Source: Adiantum capillus-veneris (Eukaryota; Streptophyta; Polypodiopsida; Polypodiales; Pteridaceae). Taken from it: a DNA stretch of 64,000 nucleotides. This document shows positions 50,436 through 60,884 of the stretch, one piece after another (within the stretch, counting starts at the first letter, position 1; every line of letters begins with the position of its first letter). The stretch covers positions 74,307,412-74,371,411 of the forward strand of contig CM043963.1 in assembly GCA_014529385.2 (NCBI GenBank), given 5' to 3'. The notes beneath the pieces are model-generated. The model ran no database searches, had not been told where the DNA came from, and was given only the letters and a program-made list of their open reading frames with translations. The position numbers and the translations under genes were made by a program.

Positions 50436-50499
50436 GGAGAGGCCATGTGAAATGGGGTCAATGGGTAGCCCAATAGAGGGAGACCATAAGAGAGAGAGA

Positions 50500-50810
50500 G
50501 ACTAAAACAACCAAAAAAAAAAAAAAAACAAGAAACTCTAAAAAGTAGCAAGAAACGCTTGTGAAACCCTTAAAAACAGAGAAAACCAGCTTCGAAACTT
50601 TAAAAAACAGCAAAACACATAATTGAAACCCTAGAAAACAGCAAAAAAACAGTGGCAAAATCCTAAAAAACGGCAAAAAACGGTTTTGAAACCCTTAAAA
50701 ACAGTAAGGAACAGTGACGAATCCCTATAAAACAGCAAAAAAACAATGATGAAACCCTAAAAACAGCAAAAAAGAGGTGACGAAACCCTAAAAACAATGA
50801 GAGTCCAAAC
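50500..50810. repeat. A-rich tandem repeat
   Basis: Repeated units of about 35-45 bp built on 'gaaaccctaaaaaacagc' with variable A-runs, at least six copies. No coding content. Confidence 0.7.
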
Positions 50811-50820
50811 CCGTTTTGGG

Positions 50821-50880
50821 GAGAGAGAGAGAGAGAGAGAGAGAAGAAGAAGAAGAAGAAGAAGAAGAAGATAAGAAGAA
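50821..50880. repeat. GA then GAA microsatellite
   Basis: (GA)n 50821-50843 followed by (GAA)n to about 50880. On the minus strand this is the pyrimidine-rich 3' tail of the SINE-like unit at 50881-50998. Confidence 0.85.
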
Positions 50881-50998
50881 GAGAGTTTTAACGTCATAGG
50901 AAACTATCCTAAGAGACCTTAAAGATCTATCCGACGAGGAGAGTTGAACTCGAGTCTTGTTATTCAAGAGGGAAATGGCATAACCAATCTACCACAAT
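50881..50998 (-). repeat. tRNA-derived SINE-like unit, copy 2
   Basis: The minus strand has TGGTAGATTGGTTATG (A box, 50979-50994) and GTTCAACTC (B box, 50941-50949). The body includes AGATCTTTAAGGTCTCTTAGG, then a TTC/TC tail. It matches copy 1 (33655-33800) block by block. Its 5' head abuts the GA tract at the LINE B 3' end. Confidence 0.55.

Positions 50999-51001
<3 letters not shown>

Positions 51002-51090
<89 letters not shown>
51002..51090. repeat. GA microsatellite at the 3' end of LINE B
   Basis: About 44 GA units, uninterrupted, directly joined to atgaaaatgaaatgaaatg. Same arrangement as 43831-43930. Confidence 0.95.
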
Positions 51091-51094
<4 letters not shown>

Positions 51095-54000
51095 AAATGA
51101 AATGAAATGTTATATTAACGTCTTCAAAAGGCCAAAGTGACCTATGACACCAGAAAGTTACAATGTGGTGGATCTGATACAAAGTCAGAGTAACAAGAGT
51201 AACAAAATGACAAAATGACAGAATGACAAAATGAAAACAAAATACTATGGAATCCTAAACTGCTAGGTGTGAACTAAGCAGCTAAACAGCTAGCTGGGAT
51301 GGCTAGATCACAGGAGATCCAACATCGGTCGCTGGCGGATCCCATCAATCTCCTCCATGGTTAGTAGTCTGACCGGGCGTCGTGCATGTTGAGCCAAAGT
51401 GATCCGAATCCTCTAATGCAGCCTCCGTCGATGTTGTGGAGTCCTCCGTAGTCGTGGGCGTGTGGATCTCCCCAGCTTAGTCGCTCGGTCGATCAGTGTG
51501 CCTATGGTGTAAGGCGACGAGCCCTGTTGTGGTAGTAAACCCTCCGGGTGTCCAGTGGCAGCTCTAAAGAAGTGTGTGATCTGTCTCTGAGACTGGCTAG
51601 TCTCTCCTCTCATCAGGCTCTCTCTGTGTCTGCGCAGCTCAAGCAAAAACAAACCCAGGCATCTCTGATCCTCGTACCGCATGACTCTAGAGAATGGTCC
51701 AAAGCCCTCTCTGAACAAGCAATGGAAGCAGCCGCGTATCTCGTAGTAGACGGGGCGGTGGCATGTGTAGTGCAACTCTGTCTCAGGCTCAAGTCCACAC
51801 AGGGGGCATGTCCTGGCCTCTGCTGGTACTCCGCTGTATCTCCCAGTCTCAATCCGCAGCTGGTGTGACGATGTGCGTATCTGGCCAATAGCACATCGTA
51901 TCCCATGAGACAAGTGGGTGTCCATGTATCTGGGTCTCGTCACAAAACCATCCTCCGTAAGCTGGAGGAGATGCTCTATGTAGAAAGCCATCTTCGTGCC
52001 CAGCTCCTGTGCCGGCTGTATCCATGTCCTCTTTGTGTCTAGCTGAGTCAAGTCCTGGCGAATGAGCCTGGTGATCTCGGACTGTGTAAGAGTCAGAGAG
52101 GGCGCATCTAGTGAGTACTGGAAGGGAGGCAATCTGTCTATGCTGAACCCATGCGCCTGAAACCATGATGCCATCTCCCCATACCAGCATGCTGTATCTC
52201 ACTGCATGGCTAACTGTCGAGAGGACTCAAGTGCAAGGCGTGCATATCTGTCTCTAGGAAGTTCCCACATGCAGTGTATGAAGGAGACAGATCTAGTGAG
52301 CACCTCAACCACTAGTGGGGGGGCAGCTAGCTCTACTCGTACAATAGCATGTGGTACTGAAGCCTTGGCTCTAATGAGCCGCGAGATCGTAGAGACCAGA
52401 GGCTTCTCCATGTCCCCCCATCCATCACTGCGGCATGTCCTCCCGTAATGATCCAGTGAAGGTCCCCAAATCTCAGCTCCATAAAGCAATGCAGAAGCCA
52501 CCAAAGTGTCAAAGAGCCAGAGCTTCGTCCAAGGCTCCTGAAACTGAACCTATGAACACATCCTTTCCAATGTACCCAATGCTGTATGGGCTCTGGTCAA
52601 TCTAGTCTCTGCTGCCCTCCTCAATGAAAATGCTGGCCCACTAAAAACCACTCCAAGGTAAGTGTAAGCATCTGTATACTCCACCTTCTCCTGGCCGTAT
52701 GTGAATGCGGGCGTTGACCTCCTGATCTATTGTTGGGTCGTATTAAATACCACGACCTTGGTTTTACCAAGGTTGACGGACAAACCACTTTCCTGGGCAA
52801 ACCTATGCAAAGAATCCATGTCCCTGCCAGTTGTGCACCTCTATCACCATCTCTCTCAATGTAGTCAGAAACCTCATCCACATACATACCAAATAGAGTA
52901 GGAGAGAGCGGGCAGCCCTGCTTCACCCCAATAGTGGAGTAAACGGGTGTGGATAGAACCTCTGGGGTGCGTACATGCCCCACTACTGACCTGATAATGC
53001 CATGACCCCCCAAATGAGCTGTGTGGGTACTCCTATCTGCTGTAATTTGCGCATCAATCTAGCTCTGGGCACGGTGTCAAATGCTTTCCGGAAATCCACA
53101 AAGCTACAATAGATCCGTCTCCCATGCGATCTGCCCTCCTCAATGATGGCTCTGAGTGTCAAGATATGGTCAAGAGTAGAAAAACCCCTTCTGAAACCTA
53201 CTTGCCCGGCTGCGCGTATCCCCTCCCTCTCTGCCCATCTACTCAACTGTTGCTCAAGAATAGATGCGTACAACCATGCCAATGTGTGTCCAATCATGAT
53301 AGTGTGATAATTCCCAGGCTCCATAGGGTCTCCCGACTGGAAGATAGGTACAATAGTAGATAGGCTCCAAGTATTTGGCAAGCCCTCACACATGGCACGG
53401 TTAAACATAACAGTTCTGCTAGTAAATCTCTGGCATGCGTGAAATGCTTAGCCACTAAGCCATCATGATCATATGCTCTCCTAGTCCTCATCCTGTCAAT
53501 GGCCTTCCTCACCATCTCAGTGGTGAAAAAAGCACGTGTGTGGGCATGGATCGGGGGGGTCGGGAAGAGGGGCTGCTCAGGAACTATGTACATAGATGAT
53601 GCATACTGGCCCCATGCCTCTGTAGAAGTGATGGCAAGGGGGGGGGGGGGGGGGGGGGGGGGGGGGTGTGTGTGTGCTCATGAAAGAGCCGCCATGCCTC
53701 ACGTGAGTCCTAACTCAAGAATAGCTGGTATAGATCCTGCTCTAGGCGAGCCAAAAATGCCCTCTTCTTCCGCCGCACTAGGCGTCATAAGTCAATCTGT
53801 GATTGTTTGTGAGTGATGTCCCCCAAAAGCACCTCCCTCTGAAGTCTAGCTCTAGTGTCCCGGCATTCCTCATCATACCAACTGTTCTGGGGCATGCTCC
53901 ACGAATGATGTCTTTGCTCAGGCTGGGTATGTGGGTATGCCTCTGCTGCTGCATCATGTAGTGTCTGCGTCAGTATAGTAGTAAGCTCCTCCAGAGGTCG

Positions 54001-54940
54001 CCCTGGCTCCTGTGTGCACAGGCGTCTGTAGATCCCATCTATGTATACAGAGTCCGTCTCACGCGTGAAGGTGTAGCGAGTAGGGGCTGCTGCCCATAGC
54101 GTGTGTGCTACACTAAACTGAAAAGAGATTGTCAACGACACAAGAGCATGGTCCACTGCCACACCAACAGGTTTGGGTCCAACCATGAGATCCTGGATAC
54201 TAGAGATGAGGCTCGGCTGTGCCATGACATAATCCACTGTGCTGGCTCCATGTCTGTGTGGAAAGCATGTAAAACCCCCCGTAGCGGGAAATCTCTGTAG
54301 GCCATTCAAGATGGCCAATCCATGTGCAGTCCCCATGTCTATCAAGTGTCGTCTATACTCAGTGTGTTCTCCATCGTGTGATAGTCTGGATAGGCCTGTC
54401 TCTGCAACATCCAACTCTATCAGCATCTCCTCTGAAGTATCATAAAATACTGTCTAATGATGGGCACTCCTAGCATTGAAATCCCCTAGAATGATGATGT
54501 CACCATCTCTAGAGAACTCCCATGTGTCATCATCCAAAATAGAGAAGGGGGACTGTCCTCTAGGTGGTGCATAAACTGACGTACTCGGGGGAAAGTAGCA
54601 AATAGCAATGTAAAGATATCTGCCTGTCTCTGCTCTCAATCTCACCCACATGTACCTAGCTTGCTCATCCCTGCAGGCTATATGTATCAATGGCTGCAAC
54701 TCCTCCCTGAATAACACTGCCACTCCTCCTGAGCCCCGCCCTGTGTGCTCTTATCGTGTCTCCCGTCTATAGGCTGTCTCCCATCTATATCCACTAATGT
54801 GAGGCATAGATTGCCCCGGGGCTTGATGTGTCTTAGAGTAGAAGACGATGTCTCTTCTCGTAAAACTATCCTCAAAAGCACCCACATCAAGGCGCATAGA
54901 TCCATTACAATTCCAGATGGCAACTTTGAGTGTGGTCCAA
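51091..54940 (-). pseudogene. LINE B ORF2 and 3' UTR (endonuclease-RT), broken
   Basis: Right to left: endonuclease (53785-54923) with AVLFREELQPLIH, YIAICYFPP and GDIIILGDFNARS. RT follows (52621-53593) with LSTIVPIFQSGDP, GQVGFRRGFSTLDH and CSFVDFRKAFDTVP. The C-terminal region is 51413-52504 (AQLAGTW, IWGPSLDHYG, CPLCGLEPETELHYTCH). The YADD catalytic box is absent: relative to LINE A and the fragment at 42657, about 75 bp between GKTKVMVF-coding and AGTWI-coding sequence is deleted near 52815. A 29-base G run (53638-53666) and several stops also break the frame. Sequence 51091-51412 is 3' UTR. Confidence 0.9.
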
Positions 54941-54954
54941 TGGGTCTCGCACCA

Positions 54955-56160
54955 TCATGTGGAGGGCCGCTCTACAATCACCACCCGGCCATCTTTGTAG
55001 AAGGCCGTCTTTCCCTTCTCCCTTGCCGCTTGAATCTCTGGCGTTACCTCTCTCATATGCGCAAGCTGTGTGAGAGTGAGGTCATCTCCAAGGAATATGC
55101 CCGTTTTCTTTAGTGTAGGGCGCTTCTTCAAGAAGTCCTTCTTTGCCTTCATGGATGGGAAACGGATGATTAAAGCTCTCCCTTTTGAAGTCTCCCCATT
55201 GCCTTGTGTCTTCTTCCCTACCCTCCATGCCTTTGTATGAGTAGCCTCACTACCCATCATGCGGAGAAGTTCTTCGACCTGTCCTTCCACATCATCTCGG
55301 TCTTTTAGACCGGTTACTCTTATATGCAAGGCTCTAGTTTTCCTTCGCTGCTCTTCTTCTAGAGTCATGTTGATGATTGTAGGAGTGGGGACGGATGTGG
55401 TTTCTTTCCCTTTCCCTTTCTTAGTGACTTCTATCCATTTCTCGGCCTCATCCGCCTTCTTCTGCATCTTCGTGATCACATCCATCCACGAAGACGTCTT
55501 TACCACCTTCTGTTTCTCCTCCGCTGTGATCATCCGTACCTGTTCCTTGATGACCTTGATCTCCTCTATCACCGAGGGCTGGAATTCCCCTTCTTCCAGT
55601 CCACTGCTTACTCTATCCGCAAGCTCTCGCTTGAGGGTTGTGACCTCTTCTCTAAGTGCTTGTGAATCCGCCTTAAGTGCTTGTAGCTCTGCGTGCAAGT
55701 CCTCTTTCTCCTTCTTCCATTGCGCGCCTTCATTGAGAAACATTTGAAGAAGGTTGGCCTTCTCTTTCCACCATCCCTCCATCTCTGCTTTCCATTCTTT
55801 CATCTCCCTTTCCATTTGTGTTATCCGCTTGTTTGTAAGCACAAAGGTTGCCTTCGTATGGGGCTTACATACTGGCGAAGCGATCATGGCCTCCACTGGC
55901 GAAGCGCTCATGGCCTCCAATGGTGATGCGGGTATAGCTCGACGCTTTGGCTCGGCTGAAAACAGGCGGAGAAGTAATAACCACAACCCGAATGCGGGTA
56001 TATGTACTACCACAGCCCACTGCGGGACACTCAGTGTGCTTTGCCAAATATCCAGAGAGAGCCTCAGTACATGTCCACACACAAGCAGCCTCCCACACCA
56101 AGCTCCCCCCTTGCTTGCAATAACCAACCACCCCCTCTGTGCACGCGAACTTGACACCAA
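54955..56160 (-). CDS. LINE B ORF1 (coiled-coil RNA-binding protein), 401 codons
   Basis: The frame is open throughout from ATG 56160, though an inner ATG may be the true start, since the first 100 residues have no LINE A counterpart. VLTNKRITQMEREMKEWKAE begins a long coiled coil (about residues 108-210). EEAEKWIEV-type and KKGKGKE linkers follow. An RRM-like part (LHIRVTGLKDRDD, about 285) and the C-terminal domain (ALIIRFPSMKAKKDFLKKR; GDDLTLTQLAHMREVTPEI) end in GKTAFYKDGRVVIVERPS. This is a complete L1-type ORF1p architecture and the best preserved LINE gene in the window. It would coat LINE RNA. ORF2 downstream is dead. Confidence 0.88.
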   Translation of the reverse strand: MVSSSRAQRGWLVIASKGGAWCGRLLVCGHVLRLSLDIWQSTLSVPQWAVVVHIPAFGLWLLLLRLFSAEPKRRAIPASPLEAMSASPVEAMIASPVCKPHTKATFVLTNKRITQMEREMKEWKAEMEGWWKEKANLLQMFLNEGAQWKKEKEDLHAELQALKADSQALREEVTTLKRELADRVSSGLEEGEFQPSVIEEIKVIKEQVRMITAEEKQKVVKTSSWMDVITKMQKKADEAEKWIEVTKKGKGKETTSVPTPTIINMTLEEEQRRKTRALHIRVTGLKDRDDVEGQVEELLRMMGSEATHTKAWRVGKKTQGNGETSKGRALIIRFPSMKAKKDFLKKRPTLKKTGIFLGDDLTLTQLAHMREVTPEIQAAREKGKTAFYKDGRVVIVERPST

Positions 56161-56340
56161 AATGTTATCTGCCTCTTTGTTGAAGCTCCCCCTCTGGTTA
56201 AGCTGCCCCCTTGCCTATGTTAAAATAGGCTTTAGTGTACGATGCTGGACAAAATTCTGTGCGCGTAGCCTTGGAGCCTTTGTAGTATCATACGGACTGC
56301 TGGTTGCCTATCAGCTGCTCAGCCCCTCACGATGCAATCA
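56161..56340 (-). other. LINE B 5' region
   Basis: Sequence between the ORF1 start and the GA tract at 56348. No internal promoter motif could be supported; whether it is LINE 5' UTR or host intron is undecided. Confidence 0.4.
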
Positions 56341-56344
56341 CTTG

Positions 56345-56347
<3 letters not shown>

Positions 56348-56414
<67 letters not shown>

Positions 56415-56455
56415 TTGCCATGTGTGCTGGCTGCATGTGCGCCATCACTTGCTGT

Positions 56456-56506
<51 letters not shown>

Positions 56507-56607
56507 GTGGTCAAGGGGAGGGAGAGAGTTGAAGGGGAGGAGAGATTGAGGGGGACGCAGTGAGGGAGTGAGTAAGATCGAGGGGGGGAGTGTGCTGATT
56601 TTTTTTT

Positions 56608-56638
<31 letters not shown>

Positions 56639-56745
56639 GGGGTGAGAGCAGAGAATAGGGAGGAGGAGAGGGGGTAGGTGGAGATGGTGGGGGAGGAGAG
56701 GTTGGAGAAGAGTGGGTGGTCAAAGAGGGCGGCACCATACACACA
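56348..56745. repeat. Cluster of GA, GT, T and G runs just upstream of IF-3 exon 3
   Basis: (GA)n 56348-56411, (GT)n about 56455-56480, (GA)n 56481-56507, T19 at 56599-56617 immediately followed by G25 at 56618-56642, then purine-rich G/A sequence to about 56725. Non-coding; long purine and G runs can form triplex or quadruplex DNA. Confidence 0.9.
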
Positions 56746-56946
56746 TGCGGCGTGTGCACACGGAAAAAAGATAATCTCGCTTTATATGTCAACTGTCAAG
56801 TCATATGATCGTTGCCGAGGCTTTGTAAATTCTCATGGGTGGTCTATTTTATCTACGTGTTGTGACTTTCTTCTTTATGTATATCGTATCAGTAAATAAT
56901 TAGGAAAAGCCAACATAATATTTTGTGTTTGTTGATATGTCTTCAG

Positions 56947-57006
56947 GTTGGAAAAATGTCAACAGATGAGGCCCTTTTTAGAGCCAGAGGCATGGATCTT
57001 GATCTG
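56947..57006 (+). CDS. IF3: Plastid IF-3 exon 3
   Basis: Twenty codons, phase 0 at both ends (acceptor cttcag, donor gtatga). They encode residues 148-167, beginning VGKMSTDEAL and ending GMDLDL. The segment G-x-M-S-T-x-E-A-L-x-x-A-x-x-x-x-L-D-L is the signature centre of the IF-3 N-terminal domain. It follows exon 2 without a gap. Confidence 0.93.
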
Positions 57007-57138
57007 GTATGAATCCAAATTAAAGCCTATCTCAGTTCGCAGGTTCTATTATTTTGAAATGCTTGTAGCATTTGACTTGCAGCTAGTAAAAGTTCTAGTG
57101 AGACAAATGGAAGTTTTCTAATTAGTATTTGTGTGTAG

Positions 57139-57188
57139 GTGCAATTGGATAAACAAGATCCACCATGTGTAAAGATTGTTGATTACAG
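57139..57188 (+). CDS. IF3: Plastid IF-3 exon 4
   Basis: Sixteen codons plus two bases (acceptor gtgtgtag, donor TACAG|gtgaca), residues 168-183: VQLDKQDPPCVKIVDY. This matches the conserved DLV...PPV-K-MDY end of the N-terminal domain, with Cys-Val after the two prolines. Intron 3 before it is 132 nt. Confidence 0.93.
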
Positions 57189-57299
57189 GTGACAACAGAT
57201 TTTTTTTTTTGACTTTTTGTGTATATTGCTGAACTAAAGCGGTAGCTGTCTGCAACTTTAATGTATTCCCCTTTTTTCTTTCACCTTTGTACATAACAG

Positions 57300-57355
57300 C
57301 AAGCTCAAGTATGAACTTCAGAAACGAAAGAAAGAACAGCAGAAAAAGAGTCTAG
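57300..57355 (+). CDS. IF3: Plastid IF-3 exon 5 (interdomain helix)
   Basis: The acceptor is tacataacag; the first base completes Ser184. KLKYELQKRKKEQQKKSL (185-202) is the very basic helix linking the two IF-3 domains, which lies along the 30S platform. I end the exon at CTAG|gtaata (57355). The frame would also stay open straight through to 57467, adding 26 residues that other IF-3 proteins lack. Splicing out 57356-57433 gives SLAKRMDLKELKM, the conserved sequence. Confidence 0.88.
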
Positions 57356-57433
57356 GTAATAATTCAAACACCGTGCTTTCTAAAGGTATTCATCCTCAAC
57401 GCTATCTAAAAGCTCTGTTAAATTTTGACACAG
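57356..57433 (+). other. IF-3 intron 5: 78-nt in-frame, stop-free intron
   Basis: Donor gtaata, acceptor aattttgacacag preceded by T-rich sequence. Its length is a multiple of three and it has no in-frame stop, so retention would insert 26 residues into the interdomain linker without breaking the protein. Called an intron because removal restores the conserved IF-3 sequence; both forms may exist. Confidence 0.75.
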
Positions 57434-57467
57434 CTAAACGTATGGATCTAAAGGAGCTGAAAATGAG
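57434..57467 (+). CDS. IF3: Plastid IF-3 exon 6 (start of C-terminal domain)
   Basis: It completes Ala203, encodes KRMDLKELKM (204-213) and two bases of an Arg codon, then the strong donor AG|gtaagt. R-M-D-L-K-E-L-K-M is the conserved entry to the IF-3 C-terminal domain, which should continue with a Y-N-I-D-x-H-D-Y segment. I did not find that continuation before 64000, so intron 6 exceeds 6.5 kb or the gene is broken downstream. Confidence 0.9.
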
Positions 57468-59419
57468 GTAAGTACCCTTCATGCCTTTTAGGTTTGTTTC
57501 TGGGTGAGCCAGGGGTTTTTTTGGTTTATATTCAAGTTCACCTCTCTTTTTCTTCAAAAAAGAGAGATTATATCACTGTGCAGGTAAATTGTTTTTGTTT
57601 CTGCAATCCCTTGTGCCACATCTCTAGGTTCTTGTAAGCTGTGGTATGTAGGGACTAGTCATTGGCTGTTTCCAACTGGTCAGTTGGTTGATGTGGCCTA
57701 GTTGTATAGGTTTATTCAGTTTTCCAGTATGGCCCTTGTGTGGTTCAGTCTGTATCAGCACTTACATGATTCAGCCTACGGGTTTGATTTGTATTACAGC
57801 TTTGTACTTGCCCTGAGGATAGACACCATTTGGGCACCCTTAGGGGCTTCCAAGTAGTAGAACACAGCGTCCTCGACGAATTGAGGAGACTCTATATTCT
57901 GCTCTCAGAGCAATAGGCACTACAACGAGACAACAGGATATAGAGTCTCCTTGAGGATTTTGATTATTAGGCGGGCTTTGCTTCACCATCAGATGTTCCT
58001 CTAGCCCTGTCATTGCCTGCCCATTTCAATGCCTTGGGTGTGTGGAGATCTCCCGACACTGCTTTGTGGGAAGGCCTTTATGTCTGGACCTTTTCTTGAT
58101 GCAGTATTCTCTTTCATAGGGCCTAACATTTTGAGGTCCAAAGAGAGCACCTATGATTATATACAGGTTGTAGACCTCACATGGTATCTCGGGACAAAGG
58201 TTACAGGCTATGATACTTTATAGGTCCCAGGAGCAGACGCTGGGGGAGGCCAGATATTTCATGGACTAAGGCCAATCCTCAGGTATGTAGGTTGGTGTGG
58301 TTACAGAGCTCCTCATCTTGGTACCTTCCCTTGGTCTTCATAGTGGAAGACAGGTGGATAGGGAGTACAACCATGATTTAAAAGACCATGCATAGGTGGG
58401 TAGGGAGTGACGAGCCCTCGCAACATAGCAGCAGGATATGAGAAAGCCCACTCTATTTGCCTCTGTCTGATCGACTCATATAGTCATTAGGAGAGAATGG
58501 GGTGAGGGACGGCCACTTAATTTGCCATGGCCTAATCAAGGAGTTTACGGGAAGGGCAAAATGGTTGGTTGCCAAGCGGACTGCAACGCACCATTTTACA
58601 AGTGCTTAATAAGATTCTCCTTGAATGTCCTTCATTCTCAAAAAAACTGATGATTTTTTGTGTGTTGGGGAAGAAAATGGGTTACCTTCAATGGCCCATT
58701 GTCGAGTGTGAGCACTTTTAGTGAGTCGGAGAATTAAAAATTGCCTTCTTAACCATGCACTCGCGAGTACACACAATGCTGCGGAGGAAGAGAATGGGCA
58801 GCTGTTGGATTGCGCTATGGCGACCATGGCTGGCCCTCACACAACACTTGATCAAGGGCCTTCACTGCTGCTTATTGGTGCACCTCTTCCCCATTAAATG
58901 CATGTTGAGCTCCAGCGTGCCTCACGGCAGCTTTTTGCAGTCTGGCTTATCTAGTGGCAGCTTTATACAGTCCGCTCCCATCCATGTCAACATTCGTCGC
59001 TATTTTTGATAGCCCATGTAGGCATGCTGCTGCCCGTGCATTTAATTTAAGGATCACAATTTCAAAAAGTAACTGATCTCATAGGGCACAATCTACCCAT
59101 CTCAAATGCAACCCACTTACATCCTAGGGAAACCCACCCATGTCAAATGAAAGCTTGCGGGAAACCATGCACCCACCTATTTTTGAGTATTTTTTGCCAC
59201 TTTTTTTAAAACCAAAGGAGTCTTACATTAACATAATACAAACACTGCTGAGATTGCTAAACTGCCCAGATAAGTGGCCCTCCTAGACCGCATCCTTCTC
59301 CTAATGGTGGTGATTAGAGGAGAGTCTTACTATGTCTTTGAATTTCTAGTAAGAAGCGACCTTGTTATCTCCGGTCTCTCGACTCCAATAATACTCTTAG
59401 TGTGGCCTGTCCTGTGAAA
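57468..59419. other. Start of IF-3 intron 6; no gene recognised
   Basis: No exon matching the rest of the IF-3 C-terminal domain. A 14-bp inverted repeat (aggagactctatat near 57883, atatagagtctcct near 57935) is the only structured element noticed. Small ORFs at 58029 and 58755 have no recognised domain. Confidence 0.6.
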
Positions 59420-60090
59420 AGGGTTGTATGTCGACCCCTTCTGCGTTTATATGTTGGGGTGTGCATTCATAGTGCTCCTTATTCCTAAACCACCCCTACA
59501 TACTGTGCAGCTCCTCTGGTCTGTCAATCTAGGCTGCGGGCCCAACTTGAATCTCTAGTATGTGAGATGAAACCTTGAGTTGTCCAATCGCCACTCTAGC
59601 ACTATGTGGCATATATATGTCCATATATTGTGGCCGTTGGATGAAGCATTCTAGAATACTCATGAAGTGATCTATGTAATATAACATCTTCGATGGAAGA
59701 GGTTGCCTTGGTGTAATCCATGTCCCTTGGATATGTAACTGCCAAAGATCCTGTCGGGACCCGGTTCCTCTCACTAATTGGAAGGCTTATGAATGGTGAG
59801 TTTGGGTTGTATTGAAATGGTGGGATTTGTTCTGCATCCAGACCATGTGTGGTGAACCATTGCTTTTCATTTATGTATAATCTATCGTCACGTGCCTTTG
59901 CTAGCTGTCTAAATGCCTTGAGAGCTCTGCTTGAAAGCCAATCTTGAGTAGCTTCCTCAATCTCTTGATGAAAAATACTATCTAAAGAGAGCCTCTGTAG
60001 GCAGGGGTGGTATGGCAAGCCATTACGTCCCCAGATATCAAGATGGGCACCGGAGCTATGTCCAGCCGAGTGTAAATGCTTAGGTGATTC
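59420..60090 (-). pseudogene. Diverged LINE remnant (C-terminal ORF2 region)
   Basis: The minus strand contains WFTTHGLDAEQIPPFQY (about 59800-59855), aligning with WFQMHGFTMDRLPPFQY in LINE A. It is followed by TWITPRQPLPSKMLYYIDH and YMDIYMPHSARVAIGQLK (59560-59720), equivalent to YMDTHMSHGLRCAIGQI. IWGRNGLPYHP near 60020 corresponds to IWGPS. Stops and frameshifts break it. It is clearly more distant than LINEs A and B are from each other, so another, older family. Confidence 0.8.
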
Positions 60091-60392
60091 CTATAAATAG
60101 GACAAAGGTCTCATTTGTAAGACATCTTGTGTGATGAACACACTTGAACTCTAGGTTCTCACTAGCTCTACCCACACACCTGTATTGGTGGGTGGTTGGA
60201 CACTAAGTGGGCAAACACTTCTATAATTTCAAAGACACAGCTGAAATGAAACAAGGCACACAATGAACCGGAACAGCTGGCTCCTCCCTCAAAACTTCTC
60301 TTTATTTATGGGAGAATTGTACATAGTATCATGGGCAATACAATGCTAGACTTTCATACGGATGCTAGTGAAAAATTCAGCACTGCAAACAG

Positions 60393-60884
60393 GTGAATGC
60401 CAATGTTGATTCTCCAAGCCGCTTGTTCCTTCTATCTATTCTCTCAAGTGCCCAAATTCTCTTCCATCTGCTTGCAATTGTCTTCCAAACAAAAAGTCAC
60501 AATCTTCGCAAGCACATAGGACAAGAGAATGCCCACACTAGAGTAGATAACAAAGCCTTCGCGATGGAAGTCGTTGAATTGCTGAAATCTTCAATTCTGA
60601 TGCAATTCTTTGTGATGAACCTCTTCTAGTGTTGACATAGGTCGAGCAAAGAGCTTTCCCATGAACTCCATCGAAGAGGAATGGCCGAAATTGCAAGGGA
60701 AGTGCAGAAACACAAAGAATTCAGCAATAGAGTGGATTGTTTTGATGAAAAACAGCTCCGGTTACGTAGAAAAGTTGTAGAGGATGATGAAAAGAGGCTT
60801 CCCCAAGGTAATATGGCCAAGGAAAGCTTCAAAGTGCAAATAAATGTTGATAAATTTGAGTTTTCAGCCACCAAAATTGTGTAG
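60393..60884 (+). pseudogene. Unidentified protein-like fragment
   Basis: Two frames, 60393-60629 and 60681-60884. The second encodes a charged segment (MAEIAREVQKHKEF, RLRRKVVEDDEKRLPQG, KVQINVDKFEFSATKIV). Composition is protein-like and stops separate the two parts. I recognise no family. It is not the missing IF-3 C-terminal exon: it lacks the N-I-D-x-H-D-Y and G-D-K-V-K motifs. Confidence 0.3.

Noticed and set aside
56304-56742. Arg-Glu, Leu-Ser and Pro-rich frames over GA/GT/G runs
   Set aside because: Pure microsatellite translation products. The same applies to frames at 28757-28942, 35340-35457 and 50964-51182.
60681-60884. 67-codon frame as the next IF-3 exon
   Set aside because: No N-I-D-x-H-D-Y or G-D-K-V-K motifs of the IF-3 C-terminal domain, and no acceptor in the right phase could be supported.
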